Part shown: in pieces, positions 8,855 to 17,349 of the stretch
How the letters are laid out: each line of letters starts with the position of its first letter
Position numbering within the stretch: the first letter of the stretch is position 1
Notes under the pieces: model-generated
What the model was told of the DNA's origin: nothing
Databases searched by the model: none
What the model saw: the letters and a program-made list of their open reading frames with translations, nothing else
Program-made: the position numbers and the translations under genes
NCBI GenBank assembly: GCA_022823945.1
Contig: JAJEBK010000043.1
Location: 91,058-155,057, forward strand
Reading direction: 5' to 3'
Source: Anaerolineae bacterium
GTDB lineage: Bacteria > Chloroflexota > Anaerolineae > Aggregatilineales > Phototrophicaceae
DNA: 64,000 nucleotides

Positions 8855-8912
8855 GAATGCTTACGATCTTGTGTCTTGCGCGACAGTTTGTACTATACTG
8901 AATGCTGTTGCC

Positions 8913-8956
8913 ACTCGTCGCGAGTTGTTGCACGGTCATTTTGTGCGCAAACTCGC
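8913..8956 (+). promoter_or_regulatory. Competing hairpins upstream of the first S1 gene
   Basis: ACTCG-TCG-CGAGT (8913-8925) is a perfect 5-bp stem. A longer alternative pairs GCGAGTTGTTGCAC (8920-8933) with GTGCGCAAACTCGC (8943-8956), eleven Watson-Crick pairs plus one wobble. The two cannot form together. A TATACT at 8894-8899 may be the -10 box, with no good -35 at correct spacing. The remainder of the 8855-9089 gap is unremarkable. Confidence 0.3.
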
Positions 8957-9089
8957 CTGTTCATGTTAGAGTAGATGCAGAGCAACGATTGAATACAGTA
9001 ATCATGCGCGACCCAGTTGATCATACGCCAATGCGTAGAATAGCTGCGACACATCAATGACCTGCACAGCAGGAGGCTTGTCCAAACCC

Positions 9090-10247
9090 ATGAATGACTA
9101 TACGGCATTCGACGGCGAAGATGAGAGCTTCGAGGAGATGTTCGCCTCGTCTTTCGATTTCGCCTTTACACCACCGCGGCGCGGCGAAATCCGTGAAGCG
9201 ACCATTTTGCAAATTGATGAGCGCGAGATCATCGTCGACCTGGGCGCAAAGCAAGATGGCATCGTGCCCTCGCAAGACCTGGAGCGCATGGATGACGACT
9301 TCCGAGCCAGCCTCGAGTCGGGCGCCAGCGTGCCTGTGTATGTCGTCAATCCGCGCGACCAAAATGACAATCTCATCGTCTCGATCAACATGGGATTGCA
9401 ACGGTATGACTGGGAAAAGGCGCGCGAGCTGCTCAAATCGCAGGATGCGGTTGATGTCAAGGTCAGCGGCTATAACAAAGGTGGCGCGCTCGTCCGCTGG
9501 AATCGGCTGGAAGGCTTCATCCCTGGCTCACACCTGGTCTCCGTTCGCTTGTCTGCCGACCGTCGCGAGGCGATGAGCGAACTCATCGGCAATACATTGA
9601 GTGTCAAGATCATTGAAGTCGATCAAGACCGCCGCCGGTTGATCTTCAGCGAACGGGAAGCCCAGCGCGAATGGCGCGCAAGGCGCAAAGCCCAGCTGTT
9701 GGCCGAGCTTAGCGTGGGCGATGTCGTCAAAGGCGTGGTAACTGGCATCCGCGACTTCGGCGCATTTGTCAATATCGGCGGCGCAGACGGCTTGATCCAT
9801 GTCAGCGAGCTGGCCTGGCACCGCGTCGATCATCCGCGCGATATCTTGCAGATCGGCCAAGAAATCGAAGTCTTCGTGCTCAACCTCGACCGCCAGACCA
9901 ATCGCATCGCGCTCAGCCGCAAACGCCTGCTCAGCGACCCCTGGGACGATGCGCAATTCCGCTATCACGAGGGCCAGTTGGTGGAAGGTTATGTCACCAA
10001 TGTGGTCGACTTCGGCGCGTTTGTCGCGCTGGAAGATGGCTTGGAAGGCTTGCTCCACCTCAGCGAGATGGGCGATGGCGCGCTGAAAGAACCCTACTCT
10101 TATGCGCAAAAGGGCGACCATATGTCTTTGCGCATCAGCCATCTGGAGCCAGAGAAACGCCGAGTCGGCTTTACGCAGCGCTGGGGCACAGAGTCCGACC
10201 AGCCAGAAGCGCCTCGCCAAGACGACGCAGACACCGGCTCGGCCTAG
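9090..10247 (+). CDS. rpsA: S1 RNA-binding domain protein, ribosomal protein S1 homologue (first paralogue)
   Basis: 385 aa with four S1 (OB-fold) domains at about 31-98, 118-183, 207-277 and 292-362. The third (GVVTGIRDFGAFVNIGGADGLIHVSELAW) and fourth (GYVTNVVDFGAFVALEDGLEGLLHLSEM) are the best conserved. The first two are divergent, as expected for ribosome-binding S1 domains. Length matches the short, four-domain S1 of Gram-positive-like lineages. An acidic N-terminal 30 residues precedes domain 1. ATG 9090 has AGGAGG 13 nt upstream, rather far, so the in-frame TTG or earlier ATG at 9057 cannot be excluded. It recruits structured mRNA to the 30S subunit. A second paralogue follows directly. 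Confidence 0.88.
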   Translation: MNDYTAFDGEDESFEEMFASSFDFAFTPPRRGEIREATILQIDEREIIVDLGAKQDGIVPSQDLERMDDDFRASLESGASVPVYVVNPRDQNDNLIVSINMGLQRYDWEKARELLKSQDAVDVKVSGYNKGGALVRWNRLEGFIPGSHLVSVRLSADRREAMSELIGNTLSVKIIEVDQDRRRLIFSEREAQREWRARRKAQLLAELSVGDVVKGVVTGIRDFGAFVNIGGADGLIHVSELAWHRVDHPRDILQIGQEIEVFVLNLDRQTNRIALSRKRLLSDPWDDAQFRYHEGQLVEGYVTNVVDFGAFVALEDGLEGLLHLSEMGDGALKEPYSYAQKGDHMSLRISHLEPEKRRVGFTQRWGTESDQPEAPRQDDADTGSA

Positions 10248-10281
10248 CGCTGCCTCAAAGCGAATTGCCCGCCAACCGCGG

Positions 10282-10310
10282 TTGACATTGGGCGTCCGCG
10301 TCTGTACAAT
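10282..10310 (+). promoter_or_regulatory. Strong promoter upstream of the second S1 gene
   Basis: TTGACA (10282-10287), exactly 17 nt, TACAAT (10305-10310). This is the best -35/-10 pair in the window. The predicted start near 10317 leaves a leader of about 175 nt. Confidence 0.75.
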
Positions 10311-10389
10311 GCCGCCGATTGTTGGCGAGATTAGATCTGTCGTGTAGTGTTGTTCGCTTCGCAGACACAGACGAGCTGATGTACCCGAG

Positions 10390-10427
10390 CCTGGTCATGC
10401 AGCGTGGCTGTAGCCAGGTTTTATTTT
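10390..10427 (+). terminator. Intrinsic-terminator-like hairpin in the second S1 leader (possible attenuator)
   Basis: CCTGG (10390-10394) pairs with CCAGG (10414-10418), continued after an internal loop by CAGC (10400-10403) with GCTG (10407-10410), then the T-tract TTTTATTTT (10419-10427). It lies about 100 nt after the predicted start and 65 nt before the S1 gene, so it could attenuate the gene or end a short leader RNA. Confidence 0.55.
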
Positions 10428-10491
10428 GCCTGTGCGCGCGCTAGCCTCGCCACAAATCCGCAAGTCAATCGTTCAGGGAGAGTAGTTAGTT

Positions 10492-11763
10492 ATGCAGGCA
10501 CAAACCGCAGTAGAATCAATGGTGGAAGAGCTGGACTTCGCAGCCTTGCTGGAAGAATCGCTGGCGGCAAGCAGCATCGAACGTGGCGATATCGTCAGCG
10601 GCACAGTGATGGGCATCGACAGCCAGGGGCTGATCGTGGATATCGGCTGGAAGCAAGATGGCATCGTCACGCGCAGCGATATTGAGCGCATGGGCATGAG
10701 CACGCGCGACTTTGAAGTCAATGCGCAGATTGCTGTGGCAGTTGTCAATCTCAATGACAACGAAGGCAATCTCATTTTGTCCGCAGCCCAGGCCCGTCAA
10801 AACGAAGACTGGCTGCGCGCAGAAGAAATGATGAACGCCGAAAGCCTCTACAGCGGCGAAATCACCGATTCCAACAAAGGCGGCATCATCGTCAGCTTTG
10901 GGCACTTGCGCGGTTTTGTGCCAGCCAGCCATGTGATTGATCTGCCTCGCGGATTGAAAGAAGACGATCGCATCACGCATTTGCAGAATCTCATCGGCAA
11001 TGAAATCACAGTCAAAGTCATCGAAGTCAACCGCAAACGCCGGCGTTTGGTCTTCAGCCAGCTGGAAGCCGAGCGAGAGAATCGTGTCGCCCGCAAAGAG
11101 AAGCTGCTGAGCGAGCTGCGCGAAGGCACATCCCGCAGCGGTGTGGTCAGCGGCTTGTGCGACTTTGGCGCATTTGTCGATTTGGGCGGCGCAGACGGCT
11201 TGATCCATATCTCCGAGCTGGCTTGGCACCGTGTGCGGCACCCTAGCCAGGTCTTGGCGGTGGGCGACAAGCTCGATGTCTTCGTGCTGAATCTGGACTC
11301 GCAAGGGAAACGCATCGGCTTGAGCCTGAAACGGTTGCAGCCGAACCCCTGGACCCTGGTCGACGACATGTATCACATCGGCATGTTGGTAGAAGGCGTC
11401 ATCAGCCGCCTGGAGTCATTCGGCGCATTCATCAGCCTCGACCCGGGCATAGAAGCGTTGCTGCATGTCAGTCAGATGTCCAGCAATCCCGATGACAACC
11501 CGCAGCGACACCTCTATGAAGGGCAGAAGCTGCTTATGCGCATCATCAGCATTGAATCCGAGCGACAACGTCTGGGCTTGAGCCTGAGCGAGGTGGCGGA
11601 GACCGAGAAAGCCCAATGGGAAGAACGCCAGCTGGAATTGGTCGCCGCTGCCCAGCAAGAAGCCGAAGCTGCGCAAGCGCAAGAACAAGCCCAGGCCGAG
11701 CAGGCGCAGGAAGAAGCCGAAGACGCGCAACCGCAGGAAGAGATCGAGAATCAGCCTGTATAA
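10492..11763 (+). CDS. rpsA: S1 RNA-binding domain protein, ribosomal protein S1 homologue (second paralogue)
   Basis: 423 aa with four S1 domains at about 31-98, 116-185, 211-280 and 298-368, collinear with the neighbouring paralogue. Domain 3 (GVVSGLCDFGAFVDLGGADGLIHISELAW) is nearly the same in both, so they arose by tandem duplication. Distinctive here is a Gln/Glu/Ala-rich tail (about 375-423), strongly acidic and likely helical or disordered, absent from the first copy. ATG 10492 follows AGGGAGAG. Its strong promoter and leader hairpin suggest autogenous control, as is known for S1 in other bacteria. Which of the two is the main ribosomal S1 cannot be told from sequence. Confidence 0.88.
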   Translation: MQAQTAVESMVEELDFAALLEESLAASSIERGDIVSGTVMGIDSQGLIVDIGWKQDGIVTRSDIERMGMSTRDFEVNAQIAVAVVNLNDNEGNLILSAAQARQNEDWLRAEEMMNAESLYSGEITDSNKGGIIVSFGHLRGFVPASHVIDLPRGLKEDDRITHLQNLIGNEITVKVIEVNRKRRRLVFSQLEAERENRVARKEKLLSELREGTSRSGVVSGLCDFGAFVDLGGADGLIHISELAWHRVRHPSQVLAVGDKLDVFVLNLDSQGKRIGLSLKRLQPNPWTLVDDMYHIGMLVEGVISRLESFGAFISLDPGIEALLHVSQMSSNPDDNPQRHLYEGQKLLMRIISIESERQRLGLSLSEVAETEKAQWEERQLELVAAAQQEAEAAQAQEQAQAEQAQEEAEDAQPQEEIENQPV

Positions 11764-11823
11764 GGCCTGCATTGTCGTGTACACTCCATGCCGACCTAGT
11801 ATTGTGAAGGTGGTGAGAACAGA

Positions 11824-12015
11824 ATGGCTTCTGTCAAACTCAAGCCAGGCGAAAGTCAAGAGCAGTTGCTGCGCCGCTTTCGCAAGCGCGTGACCAACGC
11901 CGGCATTTTGAGCACGGTGCGTCGCAAACGTTGGCATATCTCCAAGAGCGAACTGCGCCGCATCGAGAAGAAAAAGGCTATTCGCCGGTCGCGGCGTCGC
12001 CTGCGCCGCAACTGA
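11824..12015 (+). CDS. rpsU: 30S ribosomal protein S21
   Basis: 63 aa, highly basic, the normal size for S21. The family pattern is clear: VKLKPGESQEQLLRRFRKRV, then RRKRWHISKSELRRIEKKKA and an Arg-rich end. It binds near the anti-Shine-Dalgarno region and helps mRNA recognition, so its place after two S1 genes is functionally coherent. GGTGAG precedes ATG 11824. A weak promoter may lie at 11772-11802 (TTGTCG-N19-TAGTAT), but transcription could also come from the S1 gene 60 nt upstream. Confidence 0.95.
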   Translation: MASVKLKPGESQEQLLRRFRKRVTNAGILSTVRRKRWHISKSELRRIEKKKAIRRSRRRLRRN

Positions 12016-12035
12016 AAACTGGTGTCTTGCAAGTG

Positions 12036-12119
12036 GAATCTGTGTAGGGGTGCCCCTTGGGTCGGCCACATAACAACCGAAAGAAATGGGCGAGACAAGT
12101 CTCACCCCTGCACAGATTC
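12036..12119. repeat. MITE-like inverted repeat between rpsU and infA
   Basis: GAATCTGTGTAGGGGTG (12036-12052) and CACCCCTGCACAGATTC (12103-12119) are 17-nt terminal inverted repeats with one mismatch, 84 bp end to end. Inside, GGGCGAGAC-AA-GTCTCACCC (12088-12107) forms a second hairpin. GGGCGA and CCCCT(A/G)C motifs recur in palindromes at 19918 and 25581. No T-run follows, so it is not a typical terminator. Confidence 0.6.
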
Positions 12120-12210
12120 TGGAAATTGTTGCATGACTTGTCGGGTTCCGCTGTGATATGGAAAGCTGTACTTATCTTGAAATGGTCGATAATCAAATAG
12201 CAGGAGGCAC

Positions 12211-12447
12211 ATGGCAAAGAAAGAAGAGAAGATTGAAGTAGAAGGAACGGTCGTCGAGGCGCTGCCAAATACGCAATTCATGGTTGAGTTGGAAAATGGG
12301 CACCGCTTGCTCGCCTACCTATCGGGCAAGATGCGCAAATTTTACATCCGTATTTTGTTGGGAGACCGCGTCAAGGTGGAGATGTCCCCCTACGATATGA
12401 ATCGTGGTCGCATCATTTACCGCCATAAGGACAATGTGCGCACCTGA
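12211..12447 (+). CDS. infA: Translation initiation factor IF-1
   Basis: 78 aa, a single OB-fold. Recognised from [49 protein letters not shown] and GRIIYRHK, the standard IF-1 backbone, with a few extra residues at the ends (72 aa is usual). It occupies the 30S A site during initiation. The SD CAGGAGG lies 4 nt before ATG. It stands apart from the spc ribosomal operon where infA often sits, grouped instead with S1 and S21. Transcription probably ends at the hairpin 12481-12505. Confidence 0.95.
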   Translation: MAKKEEKIEVEGTVVEALPNTQFMVELENGHRLLAYLSGKMRKFYIRILLGDRVKVEMSPYDMNRGRIIYRHKDNVRT

Positions 12448-12480
12448 GCGCCTGTTGCCCCTTGGCCAATCTGAATCGGG

Positions 12481-12505
12481 ACGAGTCATCGCTGCGATGG
12501 CTCGT
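12481..12505. terminator. Terminator hairpin between the convergent infA and menG genes
   Basis: ACGAGTCATCG (12481-12491) and CGATGGCTCGT (12495-12505) pair over 11 positions with one G-U wobble, loop CTG. The (+) side is followed by TATGCTTTCC, only modestly T-rich. It sits between convergent stop codons, as a bidirectional terminator would. Confidence 0.5.
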
Positions 12506-13215
12506 TATGCTTTCCGCCCCCAATGCACCGCCATCGTGCCCAGCATAAAGACTCGATAGCGCACATCACAAAAACCGGCTACTTCCACCAGCCGCGCCAA
12601 TTCCTGTGGCGTCTTGAAAAGCGCAGTCGACTCGGGCAGATAACGATAGGCATCGGCAGCCGCTTTGCCAGCCACCAGCCGGCCCAGCAGGGGAATCCCC
12701 ACCTTCAGATGCAGGTTGATCAAGGGCTTCAGCAAGCTATCGGGCGGTGGCGAAGTATCTAGGATGACGATGCGTCCACCGGGCCGCAAAACGCGCCATT
12801 GCTCGGCCAGGGCTTGCGGAATATTCACCACATTGCGCAGCAGATATGCCGAGACCACGGCATCAAAACTGGCATCGGCATACGGCAAGCGCAGGGCATC
12901 CGCTCCCGCCCAGTCGATCATGTTTCCGTCGCGCCGACCTTGTCCCACGCGCATCATTTCCAATGCGAAATCAGCGCCATGCACGCGGGCTTCTGGCTGC
13001 TGCTTCAATGTTTCGCGGGCGATATCCCCCGTCCCTGTGGCGATATCCAGCAGCCGGCCCCGCGCTGGCAAAGCCGCCACCTGGACAGCGAAACGCCGCC
13101 ATTTGTGGTCTTGGCCGCCGGTAATGAGCCGATTCATCAGATCATAGCGCCCGGCGATGCGGTCGAACATGCCGCGTACATAGTCGGCGCGCGCATTTCC
13201 CTGCAGCTGTGCCAT
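12505..13215 (-). CDS. menG: Demethylmenaquinone methyltransferase (MenG/UbiE family)
   Basis: 236 aa. It methylates demethylmenaquinone to menaquinone using SAM, the last step of quinone synthesis. MFDRIAGRYDLMNRLITGGQDHKWRR opens the protein in the family's characteristic way. LDIATGTGD (56-64) is SAM motif I, and LRNVVNIPQALAEQWRVLRPGGRIVILD is the diagnostic UbiE block. YRYLPESTALFKTPQELARL matches the C-terminal signature. The frame continues upstream for 56 codons, but they overlap prmA and lack homology, so ATG at 13215 is chosen. It is the last gene of the heat-shock operon, 4 nt after prmA. Confidence 0.93.
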   Translation of the reverse strand: MAQLQGNARADYVRGMFDRIAGRYDLMNRLITGGQDHKWRRFAVQVAALPARGRLLDIATGTGDIARETLKQQPEARVHGADFALEMMRVGQGRRDGNMIDWAGADALRLPYADASFDAVVSAYLLRNVVNIPQALAEQWRVLRPGGRIVILDTSPPPDSLLKPLINLHLKVGIPLLGRLVAGKAAADAYRYLPESTALFKTPQELARLVEVAGFCDVRYRVFMLGTMAVHWGRKA

Positions 13216-13219
13216 GCGC

Positions 13220-14137
13220 CTACTCCGCCTGCCGCCGCGTTTCAAAGAGCAGCCAATCACCCTGCCTCTGTTGCGCCACGATCGACAATCCCGCGCGCTC
13301 CAGCGCCGCTGCCACCTCGTCGGCTTGTTCATTGATGATGCCGCTGAAAAGCGCTGTTCCGCCCGGACGCACGATTTCGCCAAGCCCCTGCGCCGCCAAC
13401 TGGATAATCACGCGCGCCAATATATTGACGATGAGCAGATCGAAGCGTCGCGCCGCCGACCGCACACTATCCAGGCTGCCCTGCTGTGCGGTAATGCGCT
13501 TCGCGACATTGTTGTAGATGGCATTATCCCGAGTTGCCGCAACAGCAATGGCATCGATATCCAGCGCCAGCAGCTGCCGCGCGCCCAGCTTGACCGCCGC
13601 AATCGACAAGATGCCGCTGCCACAGCCCAGATCCAGCGCCACCTGCCCGGGCTGGATCACCCGTTCCAGAGCTTGCAAGCAAAGCTGAGTGGTCGGGTGC
13701 GTGCCCGTGCCGAATGCCATGCCAGGGTCCAGCGCGATCACGATGTCGCCGGCGGCCGGCACCACATCTATCCAACGCGGGCGGATCAACAGCCGTTTGC
13801 CTATGCGCAGCGGTTGATAATGCGCTTTCCAGGCTTGCGCCCAATCGTCCTCGCGGAGCAGGCGGTAAACAGGCTCTGGCATCGGGTAGAGCCGGCGCAT
13901 ATGTCCCAGCGCGGCTTCCAGCTGCGATTTGGTGGTCACTGCGTGGTCATCGTCAGGGAAGTAGGCACGCAAAATCAGGTTCTGCGCCGGCGGCAGATCG
14001 ACTTCGTCCCAGGTGTCGGGCGCGATGTCTGCTTGTTCCAGCGAGACACCTTGGTGCCCATAACGACCCAGCACTTCGGCGATAGCTTCCGCGCTCTCGC
14101 CATCGACGCGCAGGCTGACCTCGATCCATTGGCTCAT
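13220..14137 (-). CDS. prmA: Ribosomal protein L11 methyltransferase
   Basis: 305 aa, trimethylates L11 in the cytoplasm. The N-terminal substrate-binding domain (1-100) begins MSQWIEVSL. The catalytic domain has DPGMAFGTGTHPTT (137-150), which is diagnostic for PrmA, SAM motif LDLGCGSG (168-175) and LLIVNILA in the place of the NPP-type catalytic loop. Length is close to the E. coli enzyme. It lies 6 nt after dnaJ and 4 nt before menG. dnaJ-prmA linkage is common in Firmicutes and other phyla. Confidence 0.95.
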   Translation of the reverse strand: MSQWIEVSLRVDGESAEAIAEVLGRYGHQGVSLEQADIAPDTWDEVDLPPAQNLILRAYFPDDDHAVTTKSQLEAALGHMRRLYPMPEPVYRLLREDDWAQAWKAHYQPLRIGKRLLIRPRWIDVVPAAGDIVIALDPGMAFGTGTHPTTQLCLQALERVIQPGQVALDLGCGSGILSIAAVKLGARQLLALDIDAIAVAATRDNAIYNNVAKRITAQQGSLDSVRSAARRFDLLIVNILARVIIQLAAQGLGEIVRPGGTALFSGIINEQADEVAAALERAGLSIVAQQRQGDWLLFETRRQAE

Positions 14138-14143
14138 GCGCGC

Positions 14144-15286
14144 TTAGTTGTCGTCGCCGGCGAGAAAGTCCATCGCCCGTTCAAACAAGCCACGACCGCT
14201 GCGCTGTGACGATATGTCGCGCCCAAAGGTTTCTGCCAGCTGCGAAAAGAGCTCTCGCTGCTGTTCGCTCAGGCTGGTCGGCGTTTCGACTTGAACGCCA
14301 ACCAGTTGATCGCCGCGACCGCTGCTGCTGCCGTCGGCGCGCAGCCTGGGGAATCCGCGTCCGCGCAAACGGAATATCTTGCCCGTCTGCGTACCCGGCG
14401 AGATATCCAGATCGACCAGCCCATCCACAGTCTCGACCTGGATGGTGTCGCCCAATGCCGCTTGCGCGATATTGATGCTGATGTCCAGGATTATGTCGTT
14501 TTCATTGCGCTTGAAATAGGCGTGGTCTTTCACATGCACGACCACGAACAAGTTGCCCGGTGGCGCGCCATTTTCTCCCGCATCGCCCTCGCCGCGCACC
14601 TGGATCTGGATGCCTTCACTGACGCCAGGCGGGATTTTGACATTCAGCAGCGCGCGCTGCCGCCGCCGCCCACTGCCATCGCAGCTGCGACAGGGGTTGG
14701 AAATAGAGCTGCCTTTGCCGCCACAGCTGGGGCAAGTGTGCGTGCGCACCATCGATCCGAGCAGAGTCTGCTGCACCTGGCGCACCTCGCCGCTGCCATT
14801 GCAATTTCGGCAGGTGACAATCCGCGAGCCTTCCGCCGCGCCGCTGCCGTCGCATTCTTCGCAGCGTTCGAGGCGCAGGAATTCAACTTCTTTTTCGATG
14901 CCAAACACAGAATCGATGAAGTCGATCGTCACATCGACGCGGCGGTCACCCCCGCGGCTGGGCGCTCTCCGCTGTCCGCCCCGTTGTTCGCCAAAAGCGC
15001 TGTTAAACATATCAAAAATGTCCTCGAAGCCAAAACCGCCCATGCCCTGGCCAAAGCCGCTCGCGCCATTCAGCCCGTCATGTCCAAAGCGGTCATAACG
15101 CGCGCGCATTTCATCGTCCGAAAGCACTTCGTAGGCAGCGGTGATCTCTTTGAACTTGTCTTCGGCATCGGCTTCTTCGCTGACATCGGGGTGATACTGA
15201 CGCGCCAGCCGCCGGAAGGCACTCTTAATTTGCTTGGTATCGGCGCTGCGCGGGACGCCTAGCACCTCATAATAATCTTTGGGCAT
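14144..15286 (-). CDS. dnaJ: Chaperone protein DnaJ
   Basis: 380 aa, type I Hsp40 co-chaperone that stimulates DnaK ATPase. J domain 1-70 with the HPD tripeptide at 32-34, Gly/Phe-rich linker (about 75-105), zinc-binding domain with four CxxCxGxG-type repeats (CEECDGSG, CRNCNGSG, CPSCGGKG, CRSCDGSG) and a C-terminal substrate-binding domain with IPPGVSEGIQI. All key residues are intact. It is 128 nt downstream of dnaK in the same direction; a small hairpin (GCCCGG/CCGGGC, about 15380-15404) lies in between, which may set the dnaK to dnaJ ratio. Confidence 0.97.
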   Translation of the reverse strand: MPKDYYEVLGVPRSADTKQIKSAFRRLARQYHPDVSEEADAEDKFKEITAAYEVLSDDEMRARYDRFGHDGLNGASGFGQGMGGFGFEDIFDMFNSAFGEQRGGQRRAPSRGGDRRVDVTIDFIDSVFGIEKEVEFLRLERCEECDGSGAAEGSRIVTCRNCNGSGEVRQVQQTLLGSMVRTHTCPSCGGKGSSISNPCRSCDGSGRRRQRALLNVKIPPGVSEGIQIQVRGEGDAGENGAPPGNLFVVVHVKDHAYFKRNENDIILDISINIAQAALGDTIQVETVDGLVDLDISPGTQTGKIFRLRGRGFPRLRADGSSSGRGDQLVGVQVETPTSLSEQQRELFSQLAETFGRDISSQRSGRGLFERAMDFLAGDDN

Positions 15287-15414
15287 CAGACGCTCTCTCT
15301 TTCAACAGGAGGTATTTGGCGGGCGGGCATTCAAAAGGCGCGACATCTGACCCTGTTGCCCAAGCCCAATGATAACGCATTGCCCGGCTGCGGCGTACAA
15401 CCGGGCATGACAGT

Positions 15415-17295
15415 CTAGGCTTCGGTGAACTCCGCGTCGATGACATCTTCGTCTTCAGGGCGGTTCTGCGTACCGTCGCCGGCCGCCTCGCCATCCTGGT
15501 ACATCGCGCCGCCCAACGTTTGCAAGTGCGCCATCAGCGCTTCGGTAGTTGATTTGATATCGCTGATGCTATCGCCTGCCATCGCCGTGCGCAGCGCCGC
15601 GACCTTGGCTTCGGTCTCGCTCACCAGCTCCGGCGGCAGCTTGTCCTTGTGCTCGCTCAGCAATTTCTCGGCTTGGTAGATGACGCTTTCCGCCTGATTA
15701 TCGACTTCCGCCTTTTCTTTTTGCTCGGCATCTGCGCTGGCAAACTTCTCGGCTTCGGCGACAGCGCGGTCGACCTGTTCGTCGGTCAAGCCACTGCCGG
15801 CGGTGATCACGATGGTCTGTTCGGCACCAGTCGCTTTGTCTTTGGCGGCGACATTGATCGTGCCATTGGCATCGATGTCAAAGGTAACCTCGATCTGAGG
15901 TAGGCCGCGCGGGGCTGGCGGGATATTCGCCAGGATAAAGGTGCCCAGCGATTTATTGTCGCGCGCCATGGAGCGCTCGCCTTGCAAAACATTGATCTCC
16001 ACCTGGGTTTGTCCATCGGCCGCGGTGGAGAAAACCTGCGACTTCTTGGTGGGGATGGTGGTGTTGCGCTCGATCATGGCTGTGGCGACGCCGCCTAGGG
16101 TCTCGATAGCCAGCGTCAATGGCGTCACGTCCAGCAGCAGGACATCTTTGACATCGCCGCCCAGCACACCGCCTTGAATGGCCGCGCCCAGCGCGACTAC
16201 TTCGTCTGGATTGACGCGCCGGGTGGGCTCTTTGCCAAAAAAGCGCTGCACCGCCTCTTGCACTGCGGGCATGCGCGTCATGCCGCCGACCAACAGCACC
16301 GTGTCCACATCGCTGGTGCTCAAGCCGGCTGCCTTCAGCGCATCGCGGCAGGGTTTGATCGAAGCGTCGATCAGGTCGTCCACCAGGCTTTCCAGTTTGG
16401 AGCGCGAAAGACTCATGTTGAGATGCTTGGGACCGCTGGCGTCGGCGGTGATGAAGGGCAGGCTAATCTCGGCGCTGGTGGTATTCGACAGCTCGATTTT
16501 GGCTTTTTCCGCCGCTTCTTTCAACCGCTGCAGCGCCTGCAAGTCCTTGCGCAGGTCGATGCCCGACTCTTTCTGGAAGTCATCGGCGATCCAGTTGATG
16601 ATGCGCTCATCAAAGTTGTCGCCGCCCAGAAATGTATCGCCACTGGTCGATTTGACCTCGAAGACGCCATCGGCGATCTCCAGGATGGAGATATCGAAGG
16701 TGCCGCCGCCCATGTCATAAACTGCCACAATGCCTTCTTCCCGACTTTCCAACCCGAAAGACAAGCAAGACGCGGTCGGCTCGTTGATGATGCGCAGCAC
16801 TTCCAGCCCGGCGATCTTGCCAGCGTCTTTGGTGGCGTTGCGCTGGGTGTCGTTGAAATACGCCGGCACAGTGATGACGGCCTGGTCGACTGTTTGGCCC
16901 AGGTAGGCTTCGGCATCGGCTTTGAGCTTTTGCAAGACCATCGCCGAGATCTCGGGCGGGCTGTAATCGCGCTCGTTCATGCGGATGCGCACATCGCCAT
17001 TTTGCGCGGCAGACAGCGTATACGGCATCAATTCGCGCGCTTCGGAAACCACCGAGTCTGCAAACTTGCGCCCCATGAAGCGCTTGACCGAAAATACGGT
17101 GTTCTCTGGATTGACGACTGCCTGGTTGCGCGCCACCCGTCCGACCAGCCGCTCACCAGTCTTGGCGTTGATGGCCACCACCGATGGCACCAGGTTTCCG
17201 CCTTCCGACGAAGGAATGACGGTTGGTTCGCCCGATTCCATCACGGCGACCACAGAATTGGTTGTGCCGAGGTCGATGCCAATGATTCTACCCAT
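15415..17295 (-). CDS. dnaK: Chaperone protein DnaK (Hsp70)
   Basis: 626 aa, full length. The nucleotide-binding domain carries GIDLGTTNS (5-13), [32 protein letters not shown] and [11 protein letters not shown]. The substrate-binding domain has the [14 protein letters not shown] linker region, and the C-terminus ends [13 protein letters not shown], the usual bacterial tail. It folds and protects proteins together with DnaJ and GrpE from the same operon. AAAGGGA precedes ATG. No anomalies. Confidence 0.98.
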   Translation of the reverse strand: MGRIIGIDLGTTNSVVAVMESGEPTVIPSSEGGNLVPSVVAINAKTGERLVGRVARNQAVVNPENTVFSVKRFMGRKFADSVVSEARELMPYTLSAAQNGDVRIRMNERDYSPPEISAMVLQKLKADAEAYLGQTVDQAVITVPAYFNDTQRNATKDAGKIAGLEVLRIINEPTASCLSFGLESREEGIVAVYDMGGGTFDISILEIADGVFEVKSTSGDTFLGGDNFDERIINWIADDFQKESGIDLRKDLQALQRLKEAAEKAKIELSNTTSAEISLPFITADASGPKHLNMSLSRSKLESLVDDLIDASIKPCRDALKAAGLSTSDVDTVLLVGGMTRMPAVQEAVQRFFGKEPTRRVNPDEVVALGAAIQGGVLGGDVKDVLLLDVTPLTLAIETLGGVATAMIERNTTIPTKKSQVFSTAADGQTQVEINVLQGERSMARDNKSLGTFILANIPPAPRGLPQIEVTFDIDANGTINVAAKDKATGAEQTIVITAGSGLTDEQVDRAVAEAEKFASADAEQKEKAEVDNQAESVIYQAEKLLSEHKDKLPPELVSETEAKVAALRTAMAGDSISDIKSTTEALMAHLQTLGGAMYQDGEAAGDGTQNRPEDEDVIDAEFTEA

Positions 17296-17349
17296 GTGCG
17301 TTTCCCTTTCTCTGTTTATGCGCGATGATGCGGCCGGCGAGCTTTCAGC

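Noticed and set aside
8775..8969. 64-codon frame overlapping the end of the phosphoribosyltransferase gene
   Set aside because: Overlaps a real gene in another frame, has no SD, and runs through the leader hairpins.
13216..13383. N-terminal extension of the menG frame to 13383
   Set aside because: Lies wholly inside prmA, is Arg/Ser/Trp-rich and lacks family similarity; ATG 13215 fits the family start.
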